64,000 nt of DNA, taken from positions 1,178,001 through 1,242,000 of the forward strand of contig NZ_CP134195.1 of NCBI RefSeq assembly GCF_031585635.1. The letters run 5' to 3'. Source of the DNA: Paraburkholderia sp. FT54. GTDB taxonomy: Bacteria > Pseudomonadota > Gammaproteobacteria > Burkholderiales > Burkholderiaceae. Position 1 is the stretch's first letter. The number at the start of each line of letters is the position of its first letter. Position numbers and translations under genes: made by a program. A model generated the notes under the pieces. That model ran no database searches. It was not told where the DNA came from and worked only from the letters and a program-made list of their open reading frames with translations. This document shows positions 25,128 to 35,370 of this stretch, in pieces.

Positions 25128-25376
25128 TTAATGTGGTTTCTCTCTCTCGCGTTGGGGACGGGTCTCGTGCGCTCCTTACACGGATGACCGCGGGCGAAAG
25201 TTTGGCAAGGCAATTTGACAGAAAGATGTAATTAATTACGAATTGCTTCTGATATGGAAATATCGTCGGCTTCATGTCTTTTAAACGACATGGGAATGAA
25301 ATACGCTCGCGGACTTCACCAATCGCAAACTCACATTTTTCATATGCGGCCAGGTCTGACGGGGATTCGGAAAATC

Positions 25377-26777
25377 ATGGCTCGGGTCGGGGCGCGGCAT
25401 GGCGCCGGGCTCGCGACGACGTGCGCGCGGCGCGGGGCGGCGGTTGCGCTGACGGCCATGACCTTGACGCTCGCCGCGTGCGATGCGGGTGCGCCGGGGA
25501 CGGGCGCCGTCGCAACTGCGGCGGCGAGCACGGGCACTGACTCCGGTGCGGCGCACGCGGCTGCGCCGCCGGCGGCGTCGGCCGTGAAAATGGCCGCCCA
25601 TGATGCGGGCCAGTCCCGTGCGCAGGTCTACGAATCCGTACGGCAAATGACGGCGCTTGGCAAGCAACTGTTTTTCGACGCGTCGCTCTCAGGTTCGGGC
25701 AAGCTCGCTTGTGCGTCGTGCCACAATCCGGAGCATGGGTTTTCGCCGGCCAATGCGTTGTCGGTGCAGCTCGGCGGCAACGACATGCACCGTACCGGCA
25801 TGCGCGCCGCGCCGACGCTGAAGTATCTGCAATCCGTGCCCGCATTCGCCGAGCACTATCACGAGTCCGATGACGAAGGCGACGAAAGCGTGGACGCGGG
25901 ACCGACCGGCGGCTTGACCTGGGACGGCCGCGTCGATCGTGGCAGCGACCAGGCGCGCATTCCGCTGCTGTCGTCGTTTGAAATGGGCAGCACGCCGGCC
26001 AAAGTCAGTGCGGCGGTCAAGGCCGCGCCCTATGCCGACGCTTTCCGCGCGGCCTTCGGCGCACACATTTTCGATAGCGACGACGCCACCTTCAAAGCCG
26101 TGCTGCAAGCGCTCGAAACCTTCGAGCAGACGCCGGAAACCTTCTATCCGTATACCAGCAAGTACGACGCGTATCTGGCGGGCAAGGCACAGTTGACACA
26201 AGCCGAACTGCGCGGCCTGCAACTCTTCAACGACGAGAAAAAAGGCAATTGTGCGAGCTGCCATATCAGCCAGCGCACCATGGACGGCGCGCCGCCGCAG
26301 TTCAGCGATTTCGGTCTGATCGCGATCGGCGTGCCGCGCAATCGCGCGCTGCCGGTGAATCGCGATCCGCATTTCTACGACCTCGGCGCCTGCGGACCGG
26401 AGCGCACGGATCTGAAGGGGCGCGCCGAGTTTTGCGGGATCTTCCGCACGCCGACGCTGCGCAATGTGGCCCTGAAGAAGAGTTTCTTCCACAACGGCAT
26501 TTATCATTCGCTCGATCAGGTGGTGCGCTTTTATGCCGAGCGTGACACGAATCCGGAGAAGTTCTATCCGGTTGTCAAAGGCAAGGTCCGGAAGTTCGAC
26601 GATTTGCCTCAGTCGTACTGGGCCAATCTAAATACGGATCCGCCGTTCGACCGCAAGCCGGGCGACAAGCCGGCCTTGGACGAAACTGAAATCAAGGACG
26701 TGGTCGCGTTTCTGAATACGCTGACGGACGGATATAAGGCGGGAAGCGGGGCGGCGAATTCAGTGGCCGCGAGGTGA
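25377..26777 (+). CDS. Di-haem cytochrome c peroxidase / MauG-family lipoprotein
   Basis: A 466-residue exported protein with lipobox LAAC (Cys35 from the chosen start) and a low-complexity Ala-rich linker. Two haem-binding motifs CASCH are at residues 112-116 and 292-296. The region FEMGSTPAKVSAAVKAAPYADAFRAAFG and the terminal RTPTLRNVALKKSFFHNGIYHSL are typical of bacterial di-haem peroxidases. It would reduce peroxide or oxidise a protein partner in the periplasm. The start is uncertain; in-frame codons back to 25254 exist without good ribosome sites. Confidence 0.87.
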   Translation: MARVGARHGAGLATTCARRGAAVALTAMTLTLAACDAGAPGTGAVATAAASTGTDSGAAHAAAPPAASAVKMAAHDAGQSRAQVYESVRQMTALGKQLFFDASLSGSGKLACASCHNPEHGFSPANALSVQLGGNDMHRTGMRAAPTLKYLQSVPAFAEHYHESDDEGDESVDAGPTGGLTWDGRVDRGSDQARIPLLSSFEMGSTPAKVSAAVKAAPYADAFRAAFGAHIFDSDDATFKAVLQALETFEQTPETFYPYTSKYDAYLAGKAQLTQAELRGLQLFNDEKKGNCASCHISQRTMDGAPPQFSDFGLIAIGVPRNRALPVNRDPHFYDLGACGPERTDLKGRAEFCGIFRTPTLRNVALKKSFFHNGIYHSLDQVVRFYAERDTNPEKFYPVVKGKVRKFDDLPQSYWANLNTDPPFDRKPGDKPALDETEIKDVVAFLNTLTDGYKAGSGAANSVAAR

Positions 26778-26825
26778 GGGAGGCAATGCGATGGCTGCTG
26801 GCGTAGCCGTTTGTTCAAGCCAAGG

Positions 26826-27065
26826 TTAGTTGCCGACGCTTGCCAGGAGGTAATAGCAGCCGATGAGCAGCAAAGCGAACGACAGCAGCAGAGAGGCGAT
26901 GCCCACGCGCGTCAGCAGATTCGGCCAGCGTGCGCGCGGCAATGCGTCCATCCGCACGACGCGCCGCGCAAGTCCCGGATCGCGGCGGATCGCGATTGGC
27001 ACGAGCGCGATACACAGCAATGCAAGCGCGATGGCAAACATTTCCAGGGCCGATAAGGTATGCAT
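26826..27065 (-). CDS. Small two-helix membrane protein, 79 residues
   Basis: The frame from MHTLSALEMFAIALALLCIAL has hydrophobic helices at about residues 7-24 and 55-75, joined by an Arg-rich loop (IRRDPGLARRVVRMDALPRARW) that should be cytosolic. No family is recognised and the ribosome site is poor. The support is the clean two-helix topology with positive-inside loop. Confidence 0.5.
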   Translation of the reverse strand: MHTLSALEMFAIALALLCIALVPIAIRRDPGLARRVVRMDALPRARWPNLLTRVGIASLLLSFALLLIGCYYLLASVGN

Positions 27066-27357
27066 AGCGGGGCGTCTTGAGATTCTGATTAGCGCGGAGC
27101 GCAACCAAACAATCTTAAGAATAGGCACTGCTGCTCGGAATGGGAGGTGTCCTAAAATTAGGGCGCTTACATTGTCCGATCGTGCGTAGTTCAAGGAACG
27201 GCGCGCGCCGCGTTGCTATCGGTTGCAGGCTGTTCTGGCGCCAGGCCCGGCTGTTTCTCGCGGTCCCTTCGAAGGGGACATGCTATGCTTTTGGGGTCCA
27301 GATCACGAGGCGCCATGCGCGCTCGAGACCGCCGAACACTTTCGAGGAGAACCCTTC

Positions 27358-27747
27358 ATGTCGATGCGAACCCGTGTCCTGTTTCAACTGACCGCCGGTA
27401 GCCTGTTGCTGGGTGGTGCGATCGGCGCGCAAGCTGCGAACCTCGGTTTTCTGAACGACACGCCGATCAGCTACATGAAGCAGCGCGACATCGACTCCGT
27501 CAAAAAGGCCGTCTTCTCCGCACTAAACAACAAGCAGGATGGCGAAACCACGAACTGGGTCAACGAAGGCACGGGCAACAGCGTGAAGATCGACGCTGCA
27601 ATCACGATGGCCAGCACGGCCAAGGACGGCGATCGCACCTGCCGTGACGTCGGCGTCGTGCTGAGCGCCAAGGGGCAATCCATGAACCTGCGCCCGCAGT
27701 TCTGCAAGCAGGGCAGCGGCACCTGGCAATTGCAGAAAAAGCACTGA
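27358..27747 (+). CDS. Exported surface-antigen-like protein (RT0821/17-kDa antigen type)
   Basis: A 129-residue protein with a cleavable signal (hydrophobic GSLLLGGAIGAQA). The mature domain pattern DIDSVKKAVFSALNNKQDGETTNWVN, TGNSVKIDAAI, TCRDVGVVL and FCKQGSGTWQL fits the small rickettsial-17-kDa-antigen/RT0821 domain (W-x-N-x-x-T-G-N ... CR ... C-x-x-x-x-G-x-W). Cys residues in the two last segments may pair. The AGGAG site before the ATG is good. Function unknown; probably envelope. Confidence 0.7.
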   Translation: MSMRTRVLFQLTAGSLLLGGAIGAQAANLGFLNDTPISYMKQRDIDSVKKAVFSALNNKQDGETTNWVNEGTGNSVKIDAAITMASTAKDGDRTCRDVGVVLSAKGQSMNLRPQFCKQGSGTWQLQKKH

Positions 27748-27865
27748 GCATGCAAGTCTTGATCGCGGCGCGCGCCGGTATGCAGTCGGCGCGGCTCGAA
27801 GCCGTGCGTGTGCGTATGCGTGCGCGTGTCGATGGGTGTTTGGGTTCGTTCGAAAAGGTGCGGCG

Positions 27866-28315
27866 ATGAGCGCGCGGGTGATCTCGTGCGGCATCGTCTT
27901 GCTCGATCCGCACGGCCGCGTGCTGCTCGCGCACGCCACTGAAACATCGCACTGGGACATTCCGAAAGGGCACGGCGAAGAGGGCGAGGCGCCGCATATC
28001 ACGGCGCTGCGTGAGATGGTCGAGGAGACCGGTATTGCCATCGAGCCTGAGCGTCTGAAAGATCTCGGCCTGTTCGTCTACCGGCGTGACAAGGATCTGC
28101 ATCTGTTCGGCGCGCGTGCCACCGTCGACGAACTCGATCTGAGCGTGTGCACCTGCACGTCGCTCTTTCCGCGCCGCTCCGACGGCACGCTGATTCCCGA
28201 AATGGACGCCTACCGCTGGGCCGCGCCGGACGAAGTCGAGAAGTATGCGAGCCGCAGCCTCACCCGGCTCTTTGAGACGACGCTGTCGCTCGCGGAACTG
28301 CATCGGTCGTTATAG
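27866..28315 (+). CDS. Nudix hydrolase
   Basis: A 149-residue Nudix protein with an exact signature at residues 35-57: Gly35-x5-Glu41-x7-REMVEETGI. It hydrolyses a nucleoside-diphosphate-linked substrate with Mg2+, but the family is too broad to assign which. It is followed 40 bases later by a convergent solute-binding protein gene. Start at the ATG with AAGG upstream. Confidence 0.88.
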   Translation: MSARVISCGIVLLDPHGRVLLAHATETSHWDIPKGHGEEGEAPHITALREMVEETGIAIEPERLKDLGLFVYRRDKDLHLFGARATVDELDLSVCTCTSLFPRRSDGTLIPEMDAYRWAAPDEVEKYASRSLTRLFETTLSLAELHRSL

Positions 28316-28354
28316 CGGCGGCGAGTCTGGCGGCTGCGTGGACCGCCCAACGCT

Positions 28355-29329
28355 TCAGTCGAGCGCGCGGTCGTTTGGATGCGCAAACAGCGCGCGATTC
28401 TGCTCCGACAGCGGAAAATTCAGATTGATGCCGTGCGGCGGAATGGGTTGCGTGAACCACTGCTTGTACAGACGCTCCGCTTCGCCGGAAGTCTGGCCAC
28501 GCGTGATCACGCCATTCACGAGGGTGCGAAACGGTTCGTCGCCTTTGCGGAACATGCACGCGTAGACTTCGTAGCCAAGCGGCGTGCCGGTCACCACGAA
28601 ATCGTCGGGGCGCGGATCGGTCGATTTGAAACCGTACACGATCGGCTCGTCCATCACGAAGGCCACGGCGTGGTCGTCCTTGAGCGCGTTAAAGGCCTCG
28701 GAATGATCCCGCGCGCTGGTGATGCGCATGTTCAGGTGCTTGTCGGTATTCAGGCGGCGCAACAGGCGTTCATCCGAGGTGCCCGCCGTCGTCACGACCG
28801 CTTTGCCGGCCAGATCCGAAAAATCCGTGATGCCGCTGTTCTTGCGCGCGATCATGCGCACGGCGTACTGGAAGAAACTGTTCGAGAAGGCGGCCACGTT
28901 TTCGCGTTCCACCGTGTGCGTAGTCGAGCCGCATTCCAGATCGATCTGGTTGTTCAGCAACATCGGCGTGCGGTTCGACGAGGTCACCGTGATCTCGTGC
29001 ACCTTCAGTTGCGGCATGCCGAGCGTCTTCTTGATTTCGTCGACGATCTGCAGCGCGATGGTCTGCGAGTAGCCGACCGTGCCCTTGCCGTCGAAGTAGG
29101 AGAAAGGAATCGACGCTTCGCGCACGCCGAGCACCACCACGCCGTCGTCGTGAATTTTCTTCAGCGTGCCGGTGAGTTCATCCGCCTGAGCAGACCAGCC
29201 AAGCGACGCCGCGCCGAATGTGGTCAGCGCGACGAGCGCGCAACGCGCGCCATGGCCGAAACGCGCGGCGTGCGCCGTGCTTCTCGCTGTGCCCCGAGTA
29301 CTCGCCCTGCGGCGGGCTGCAACTTTCAT
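28355..29329 (-). CDS. Amino-acid ABC transporter periplasmic binding protein (GltI-like)
   Basis: A 324-residue SBP_bac_3 protein with a long Arg-rich n-region and a hydrophobic signal (CALVALTTFGAASLGWSAQA). The start of the mature part, ELTGTLKKIHDDGVVVLGVREASIPFSYFD, and LNNQIDLECGSTTHT plus GTPLGYEVYACMFRKGD closely resemble glutamate/aspartate-binding GltI. No permease or ATPase genes (gltJKL) are adjacent, so it is an orphan binding protein here. Confidence 0.87.
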   Translation of the reverse strand: MKVAARRRASTRGTARSTAHAARFGHGARCALVALTTFGAASLGWSAQADELTGTLKKIHDDGVVVLGVREASIPFSYFDGKGTVGYSQTIALQIVDEIKKTLGMPQLKVHEITVTSSNRTPMLLNNQIDLECGSTTHTVERENVAAFSNSFFQYAVRMIARKNSGITDFSDLAGKAVVTTAGTSDERLLRRLNTDKHLNMRITSARDHSEAFNALKDDHAVAFVMDEPIVYGFKSTDPRPDDFVVTGTPLGYEVYACMFRKGDEPFRTLVNGVITRGQTSGEAERLYKQWFTQPIPPHGINLNFPLSEQNRALFAHPNDRALD

Positions 29330-29468
29330 CGGACCTCCCGGACTGGCGTTTGCGGATGCCGCGCCGTCCCTGTCGATGGAACATGGTGCAACGAAACGGC
29401 GTGCATCTTTCGATCAAGACGCACGCCGTGTCCAACTTCTGATGCGCTGCAAAAAGGTGCGTTCCAGC

Positions 29469-31178
29469 TTACGCCGGCTTGCCCCAACTGTCGCGCAGAC
29501 TGACGATGCGATTGAATACGGGCTTACCCGGCTTCGAATCGACGCGGTCGGCGACGAAATAGCCGTGGCGCTCGAACTGATAGCGCTGTTCCGGCAGCGC
29601 TTCGCGCGCGCCCGGTTCGAGGTAGGCGTTGACCACGCGCTTCGAATCCGGATTCAGCGCTTCGAGGAAATCGCGGCCGCCGGCGTCCGGTTGCGGTTCC
29701 TTGAACAGGCGGTCATAGATGCGCACTTCGGCCGGGCAGGCGCCTGCCGCGCTGACCCAATGGATGTTGCCCTTGACCTTGTAGTTGTTCGCGCCTTCGG
29801 TGCCCGATTTGCTGTCCGGGAAGTAGTTGCAATGGACCGCGACGATGTTGCCGTTCTCGTCCTTGTCCGCGCCGACGCATTCGATCACGTAGCCGTAACG
29901 CAGGCGCACCTTGTTGCCCGGGAACAGGCGGAAGTAGCCCTTCGGCGGCGTTTCGTTGTAGTCGTCGCGTTCGATCCACAGCTCGCGCGAAATTGGAAAC
30001 TCGCGCACGCCCATTTCCGGATGGTGCGGATGGACCGGCGCATTGCACGGCTCGCTCACGCCTTCGGGAAAGTTGTCGATGATCAGCTTGACCGGATCGA
30101 GCACGGCAGCCGTGCGCGGCGCCTTGTCGTCCAGATCGTCGCGCAGCGCGCCTTCGAACACGCTCATGTCGATCCACGAATCGACCTTGGTCACGCCGAT
30201 GCGTTCGCAGAACAACTGGATCGCTTCCGGCGTGAAGCCGCGCCGGCGCACGCCGACGATGGTCGGCATACGCGGATCGTCCCAGCCGTCCACATGGCCT
30301 TCCGTCACGAGTTGCAGCAGCTTGCGCTTGCTGGTGATCGCATAGGTCAGGTTCAGGCGCGAGAATTCGATTTGCTGCGGCAGCGGGCGCGTGAAAATGC
30401 CGGCCTCGGCGAGCTCGTTCAGAATCCAGTCGTACAGCGGACGATGGTCCTCGAACTCCAGCGTGCACAGCGAATGCGTGATGTTTTCCAGCGCGTCCGA
30501 GATGCAATGCGTGTAGTCGTACATCGGGTACACGCACCACTTGTCGCCGGTACGGTAGTGATGGGCGAAGCGAATGCGGTAGATCACCGGGTCGCGCATA
30601 TTGAAGTTCGGCGACGACATGTCGATCTTCGCGCGCAGCACGTGCTCGCCTTCCTGGAACTCGCCGGCCTTCATGCGGCGGAACAGGTCGAGGTTCTCCT
30701 GCACCGACCGCTCGCGGAAGCGCGACGGCGTGCCGACTTCCGTAGCCGAGCCGCGGTTCGCGCGCATTTCTTCGGCCGACTGGCTGTCCACGTAGGCCTT
30801 GCCGCGTTCGATCAGCAGTTCGGCGAACTCGTACAGCTTGTCGTAGTAGTCGCTCGCGTAGTAAAGCTCTGACTTGCCGCCTTTTTCCCACTCGAAGCCG
30901 AGCCAGCGCACGGCGTCGATGATCGAGTCGACGTATTCGACGCTTTCCTTTTCCGGATTGGTGTCGTCAAAGCGCAGATGGCACACGCCGCCGTAGCTGC
31001 GCGCCACGCCGAAGTTCAGGCAGATGCTCTTGGCGTGACCGATATGCAGATAGCCGTTCGGCTCGGGCGGGAAGCGCGTTTCGACGCGCTGGCCCCACTT
31101 GCCGGTACGGTTGTCGTCGTCAATGATGTTGCGGATGAAATTGGATGCCGCTGGCGCGTCGTTGCGTTCGGTATTCAT
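29469..31178 (-). CDS. glnS: Glutaminyl-tRNA synthetase
   Basis: Class I aminoacyl-tRNA synthetase of 569 residues that charges tRNA-Gln. It has the HIGH motif in [14 protein letters not shown] near residue 40-50, the KMSKS equivalent in YAITSKRKL, the Gln/Glu discrimination block [11 protein letters not shown], and the two C-terminal anticodon-binding beta-barrels ([15 protein letters not shown] and KSGTEG). Length matches E. coli GlnS (554). The start was set at ATG 31178; an in-frame codon at 31211 gives an unsupported extension. Confidence 0.95.
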   Translation of the reverse strand: MNTERNDAPAASNFIRNIIDDDNRTGKWGQRVETRFPPEPNGYLHIGHAKSICLNFGVARSYGGVCHLRFDDTNPEKESVEYVDSIIDAVRWLGFEWEKGGKSELYYASDYYDKLYEFAELLIERGKAYVDSQSAEEMRANRGSATEVGTPSRFRERSVQENLDLFRRMKAGEFQEGEHVLRAKIDMSSPNFNMRDPVIYRIRFAHHYRTGDKWCVYPMYDYTHCISDALENITHSLCTLEFEDHRPLYDWILNELAEAGIFTRPLPQQIEFSRLNLTYAITSKRKLLQLVTEGHVDGWDDPRMPTIVGVRRRGFTPEAIQLFCERIGVTKVDSWIDMSVFEGALRDDLDDKAPRTAAVLDPVKLIIDNFPEGVSEPCNAPVHPHHPEMGVREFPISRELWIERDDYNETPPKGYFRLFPGNKVRLRYGYVIECVGADKDENGNIVAVHCNYFPDSKSGTEGANNYKVKGNIHWVSAAGACPAEVRIYDRLFKEPQPDAGGRDFLEALNPDSKRVVNAYLEPGAREALPEQRYQFERHGYFVADRVDSKPGKPVFNRIVSLRDSWGKPA

Positions 31179-31732
31179 GCGAGAAGGTGAAAGTCTGTCG
31201 GGGGCGCGCAATGCGCCCTCTTATCCGACAATTCTACCTGACGCGTCCCGTCGCGGCAGGCGAGTGCGGCGTGCAGCCAACGTTTGAGCGGTTTCGGCGC
31301 CGATGCAGGGGCGAGGGCGGTGCTGTAACAGGAGGTAAAACGTTTTGTTGGCGCACCCGCCGTCGACTTAGGATGCGGGCGGCGCGGGTTCGTCCGCGAA
31401 GGCTGCGTGGTAATTTTGCGTGGAGTTTGCGGCGCCGCAATGAACCGTATGCACCCGCGTTCAGGCCGTGTCGCGCGGCGCCAGGCCGCTTATCGCGGAA
31501 CATGAGCCCGCTGCGAGCGCGACATTGCCGTGCATGCGAGATGCATTGGCCGTCCCTTCTCGCCCCACGTGTCCGCCGCCCGATATTTTCCCGGGGCAGT
31601 GCAGCTTGCGCCACGACGCGCAGCGCATGCACTCGTCGCAGCCGTCCACGCAGGCCGCACCGCCCTTTGTCGCCTTGCACGAGCTTCTGCCGTTCGTGCA
31701 CCATGGCGCCCTTAGTTGCCGGAGTTTCTCGG
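31179..31732. other. Long divergent intergenic region between glnS and ggt
   Basis: About 550 GC-rich bases that must hold both promoters. The plus-strand frame of ggt stays open through the whole stretch, but the translation is Arg-rich low-complexity sequence of the kind produced by GC-rich DNA, and the ggt signal peptide begins only at 31733. An AGGAGG at about 31330 is not followed by a usable start in an extended frame. Confidence 0.45.
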
Positions 31733-33472
31733 ATGTCCGTCCCGACGCACGGCGCGCCTCGCGCGCCTTTCACTTCTCTTTGTTTGGCCCGGATCCTGAC
31801 GGTGTCCGCCATGCTTGCCGCATTCACCGGCGGCATCGTCGCGCCCATGCACGCGCTCGCGAAAACGCCACCGCCCAAGGCCGTGTTCGACGCATCGGCG
31901 GTGGCCGTGCCGGACCGCTACAGCGCGGACACGGCGCAGCAGATCTTCGCCGCCGGCGGCAACGCGGTGGATGCTGCCGTCGCCATCGCTTTCACCCTGG
32001 CCGTGACCGCGCCGGATGCGGGCAACCTGGGCGGCGGCGGCTTCATGACCGTGTTCATGGACGGCAAGCCGTACTTTCTCGACTATCGCGAACGTGCGCC
32101 GCAACAGGCGACCCGCGACATGTACCTCGACGACAAGGGCAACCTGCTGCCGGGCATGAGCGCCGTCGGGCATCGCGCGGTGGGCGTGCCGGGCACGGTC
32201 GAGGGCATGTGGCAGGCGCAGCAGCGCTTCGGCAAGCTGAAATGGAAGCAAGTGCTGGCGCCCGCGATCCACTATGCTACCGACGGTTTCCAGGTCGAGC
32301 CGTGGTTGCAGCAGCGCCACGACGCGGCGGCGAAGAGCTTCGCCGGCAAGACCAACTTCGACGCCTACTTTTCCAATCTCAAGGCGGGCGTGACGTACCG
32401 GCAGCCTGAACTCGCACAGACGCTGTCGCGCATTGCGAGCGATGGCGGGCGCGAGTTCTACGAGGGCCGCACCGCGGACCTGATCGCCCAGCAGATGTAC
32501 GGCCACGGTCTGATCACGAAGCAGGACCTGATTCAATACAAGGCCGTCTGGCGCCAGCCGCTCACGGCCGACTGGAACGGCTATCAGGTCGTCACCGCGC
32601 CGCCGCCGAGTTCGGGCGGCGTCGGGCTGATCCAGATGCTGAAGATGAAAGCCGATCTGAAGCAGGCGTTCGATGGGCTTGAGCTGAACTCCGTGCCGTA
32701 CATCCAGCTGGTCGCGCAGATCGAGGACCGCGTGTTCGCCGATCGCCAGCAATACCTGGGCGATCCCGATGCATACAAGGTGCCGGTCGGCAAACTGACC
32801 GACGACGCCTACCTCGCGCAGCGCGCCGACGAAATCAAACCCGACGCAGTGCCGGGCGTGGCGCCGGTGAAGCCGGGCCTCGGCGACGCAGCGCTGGAGA
32901 AAGCGCAAACCACGCATTTCTCGGTGGTCGACAAGTGGGGCAATGCCGTGTCGAACACCTACACGCTGAACGGGGACTTCGGTTCGGGCGTGGTGGTTGA
33001 CGGCGGCGGCTTTCTGCTGAACGACGCGATGGACGACTTCGTCACCAAGCCCGCCGGCGCGAGCAGCGCTGAAGTGAACACGGTGGCGCCGGGGCGCCGT
33101 CCACTGTCCTCGATGACTCCCACGATTTTGCTGAAGGACAACAAGGTGTCGCTCGTGATCGGCACGCCCGGCGGCTCGCGCATCCTGACATCGATTTTCC
33201 AGGTGATGACCGATCTGTATGATTTCAACATGTCGCCCACCGACGCGCTCGCCGCCATGCGTTTCCACCACCAGTTGCTGCCGCAGAAGACGATCTATTT
33301 CGAGCCGTACCGGCCGATCACAGGTGAGCTGGCCGAGCAACTGCAAGCCAAGGGTTACACGCTCGAGGGCCAGTCGTTCAACGGCGACGTGCAGATGATC
33401 CGCATCGAGGGCACGACGCCCGAGCCCGCGGCGGATCCACGCGGCGTGGGCGTGGGGCGCGTGATGCACTGA
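31733..33472 (+). CDS. ggt: Gamma-glutamyltransferase (GGT)
   Basis: A 579-residue periplasmic Ntn-hydrolase that cleaves or transfers the gamma-glutamyl group of glutathione. A signal peptide (TVSAMLAAFTGGIVAPMHALA) precedes the large subunit (GGNAVDAAVAIAFTLAVTAP, GGGGFMTVFMDG). The self-cleavage nucleophile is Thr393 in QTTHFSVVD, and the small subunit contains RPLSSMTPTI and GTPGGSRI. All diagnostic motifs are present, so it should mature to two subunits. Start at 31733 with GGAG upstream. Confidence 0.93.
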   Translation: MSVPTHGAPRAPFTSLCLARILTVSAMLAAFTGGIVAPMHALAKTPPPKAVFDASAVAVPDRYSADTAQQIFAAGGNAVDAAVAIAFTLAVTAPDAGNLGGGGFMTVFMDGKPYFLDYRERAPQQATRDMYLDDKGNLLPGMSAVGHRAVGVPGTVEGMWQAQQRFGKLKWKQVLAPAIHYATDGFQVEPWLQQRHDAAAKSFAGKTNFDAYFSNLKAGVTYRQPELAQTLSRIASDGGREFYEGRTADLIAQQMYGHGLITKQDLIQYKAVWRQPLTADWNGYQVVTAPPPSSGGVGLIQMLKMKADLKQAFDGLELNSVPYIQLVAQIEDRVFADRQQYLGDPDAYKVPVGKLTDDAYLAQRADEIKPDAVPGVAPVKPGLGDAALEKAQTTHFSVVDKWGNAVSNTYTLNGDFGSGVVVDGGGFLLNDAMDDFVTKPAGASSAEVNTVAPGRRPLSSMTPTILLKDNKVSLVIGTPGGSRILTSIFQVMTDLYDFNMSPTDALAAMRFHHQLLPQKTIYFEPYRPITGELAEQLQAKGYTLEGQSFNGDVQMIRIEGTTPEPAADPRGVGVGRVMH

Positions 33473-33539
33473 CGAGGCTCGGCGGCGAGCAGAGCAAAGA
33501 CAACAAACGGCAAATAAACGACCAACGACGGGGAAAGCG

Positions 33540-34109
33540 ATGAGCGGACAAGAACGACTGAGCACATTGGTGCTGCCAGGCTACCAGAACTCCGGCGCCG
33601 GCCATTGGCAGACGCGCTGGGAAGCACTGAACCCGGCATTCGTACGCGTGCCGATGCCGGACTGGGACCACCCTGAGCGCGACGCCTGGTGCCGCACGCT
33701 CGATGCCGCCGTAGCCGCCGCCGAAGCGCCCGTGGTGTTCGCCGCGCACAGCCTCGGTTGCCTGACGACGGCTTTCTGGGCGTCGCGCTACGCGAGCGCG
33801 ACGCAGCTGGCGAAGGTGGCGGGCGCATTGCTGGTCGCGCTGCCCGATCCCGCCGAGGCGCATTTTCCGCGGGACGCAAGCGGTTTTGCACCTGTGCCGC
33901 TCGAGCGGTTGCCGTTCCCGACCATTGTCGTGGCCAGCGGCGACGATCCCTACGGCGGCGTGACGTTTTCACAGACTTGTGCGAACGCGTGGGGCAGCCG
34001 CTGGATCGATCTCGGCCCGCGCGGCCATATCAATGCGGATAGCGGCCTGGGTGATTGGGACGAAGGGCGCGAGTGGCTGGAGTCGTTCGCCGCGTCAAAC
34101 CGTCGCTGA
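33540..34109 (+). CDS. RBBP9/YdeN-family serine hydrolase
   Basis: A 189-residue small alpha/beta hydrolase. The start STLVLPGYQNSGAGHWQTRWE is diagnostic of the RBBP9 family. The nucleophile elbow is AHSLG, the acid is in ASGDDPY and the base His in GPRGHINADSGLGDW. The family has serine-hydrolase activity with poorly known natural substrates. It lies 67 bases downstream of ggt on the same strand, possibly co-transcribed. Confidence 0.88.
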   Translation: MSGQERLSTLVLPGYQNSGAGHWQTRWEALNPAFVRVPMPDWDHPERDAWCRTLDAAVAAAEAPVVFAAHSLGCLTTAFWASRYASATQLAKVAGALLVALPDPAEAHFPRDASGFAPVPLERLPFPTIVVASGDDPYGGVTFSQTCANAWGSRWIDLGPRGHINADSGLGDWDEGREWLESFAASNRR

Positions 34110-34149
34110 ATGGCGCGCGCTAAACGCAACCAGCGCGCCGCCGCCGGAT

Positions 34150-35370
34150 CTAGATCACCGACCGCGCCCGCAACGCCGCAATCCGCGCTTCGTCATAGCC
34201 AAGCACGTCGCGCAAAATGCTCTCCGTGTGTTCCCCGAGCGTGGGCGGATGCGCCAGTGCTTCAGGCGGCGTGCCGCTCATATTGATCGGGTTGCGCACC
34301 AGCTTGACCGTGCCGCCCGACGGATGCGGCAGATCCACCCGCATCCCGCGCGCCACCACCTGCTCGTTCTCGAATACCTCGCCGAGATCGTTGATCGGTC
34401 CGCACGGCACACCTGTCGATTCGAGCGCGGCGATCCATTGCTGCTTGCCCTGAAGACGGACCATGTCCGCGAGAATCGGCACGAGGATGTCGCGGTTGCG
34501 CACACGCGCCGGGTTGGTGGCGAAGCGCTCGTCGTCCGCCAGTTCCGGGCGGCAGCCCGCTTCGACGAACTTGCGGAACTGGCCGTCATTGCCGACCGCG
34601 ACGATGATCCAGCCGTCGCTCGTCTGGAAGGTCTGATACGGCACGATGTTCTGGTGCGCATTGCCCCAGCGCACCGGCGGCTGGCCGCTTGCCAGGTAGT
34701 TCGAATTCATGTTGGCGAGCATGGCCACCTGCACATCGAGCAGCGCCATGTCGATGTACTGGCCTTCGCCCGTCCGGTCACGGTGGGTGAGGGCGGTGAG
34801 CACGGCAACGGTCGAGTACATGCCGGTCATGAGATCGGCGATCGCAACGCCGGCCTTCTGCGGGCCGCCGCCCGGCTGGCCGTCGCGTTCACCGGTAATG
34901 CTCATGAAGCCGCCGATGCCTTGCACGATGAAGTCGTACCCGGCGCGCTGCGCATACGGCCCGGTCTGCCCGAAGCCGGTCACCGAGCAGTAAATGAGGT
35001 CGGGCTTCACTTCCTTGAGCGACGCGTAGTCCAGGCCGTACTTCTTCAGTTGGCCGACCTTGTAGTTCTCGAGCACCACGTCGCTCTGCGCGGCCAGTTC
35101 GCGAATGATCCGCTGGCCTTCTGGCGAGGCGATGTCGACGGTGACCGAGCGCTTGTTGCGGTTCGCCGCGAGGTAATACGCGGCCTCGCGCGTGTCTTCG
35201 CCTTGCGGCGTCTTGAGGTACGGCGGCCCCCAGTGGCGGGTGTCGTCGCCGACCTCGGGGCGTTCGATCTTGATAACGTCGGCGCCGAAATCGGCGAGAG
35301 TCTGCGCGCACCAGGGTCCGGCGAGCACGCGTGTGAGATCCAGCACGCGGATATGACTGAGAGCGCCCAT
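34150..35370 (-). CDS. CaiB/BaiF (class III) CoA-transferase
   Basis: A 406-residue family III CoA-transferase. Motifs: LSHIRVLDLTRVLAGPWCAQTLADFGADVIKIERP at the N-terminus, NRNKRSVTVDIASPEGQ, DVVLENYKVGQLKKYGLDY and YDFIVQGIGGFMSITG. The catalytic Asp is expected in the MALLDVQVA region. It moves CoA between carboxylates through an aspartyl anhydride. Substrate cannot be assigned; glutarate- or succinate-type partners are typical of this subgroup. The start was taken at 35370, which has GAAGGAGA upstream. It is divergent from alaS. Confidence 0.88.
   Translation of the reverse strand: MGALSHIRVLDLTRVLAGPWCAQTLADFGADVIKIERPEVGDDTRHWGPPYLKTPQGEDTREAAYYLAANRNKRSVTVDIASPEGQRIIRELAAQSDVVLENYKVGQLKKYGLDYASLKEVKPDLIYCSVTGFGQTGPYAQRAGYDFIVQGIGGFMSITGERDGQPGGGPQKAGVAIADLMTGMYSTVAVLTALTHRDRTGEGQYIDMALLDVQVAMLANMNSNYLASGQPPVRWGNAHQNIVPYQTFQTSDGWIIVAVGNDGQFRKFVEAGCRPELADDERFATNPARVRNRDILVPILADMVRLQGKQQWIAALESTGVPCGPINDLGEVFENEQVVARGMRVDLPHPSGGTVKLVRNPINMSGTPPEALAHPPTLGEHTESILRDVLGYDEARIAALRARSVI

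Noticed and set aside
31145..31732. N-terminal extension of gamma-glutamyltransferase by about 196 residues
   Set aside because: The sequence is Arg-rich, without domain, and would place the signal peptide internally. The start at 31733 has a ribosome site and a normal signal.
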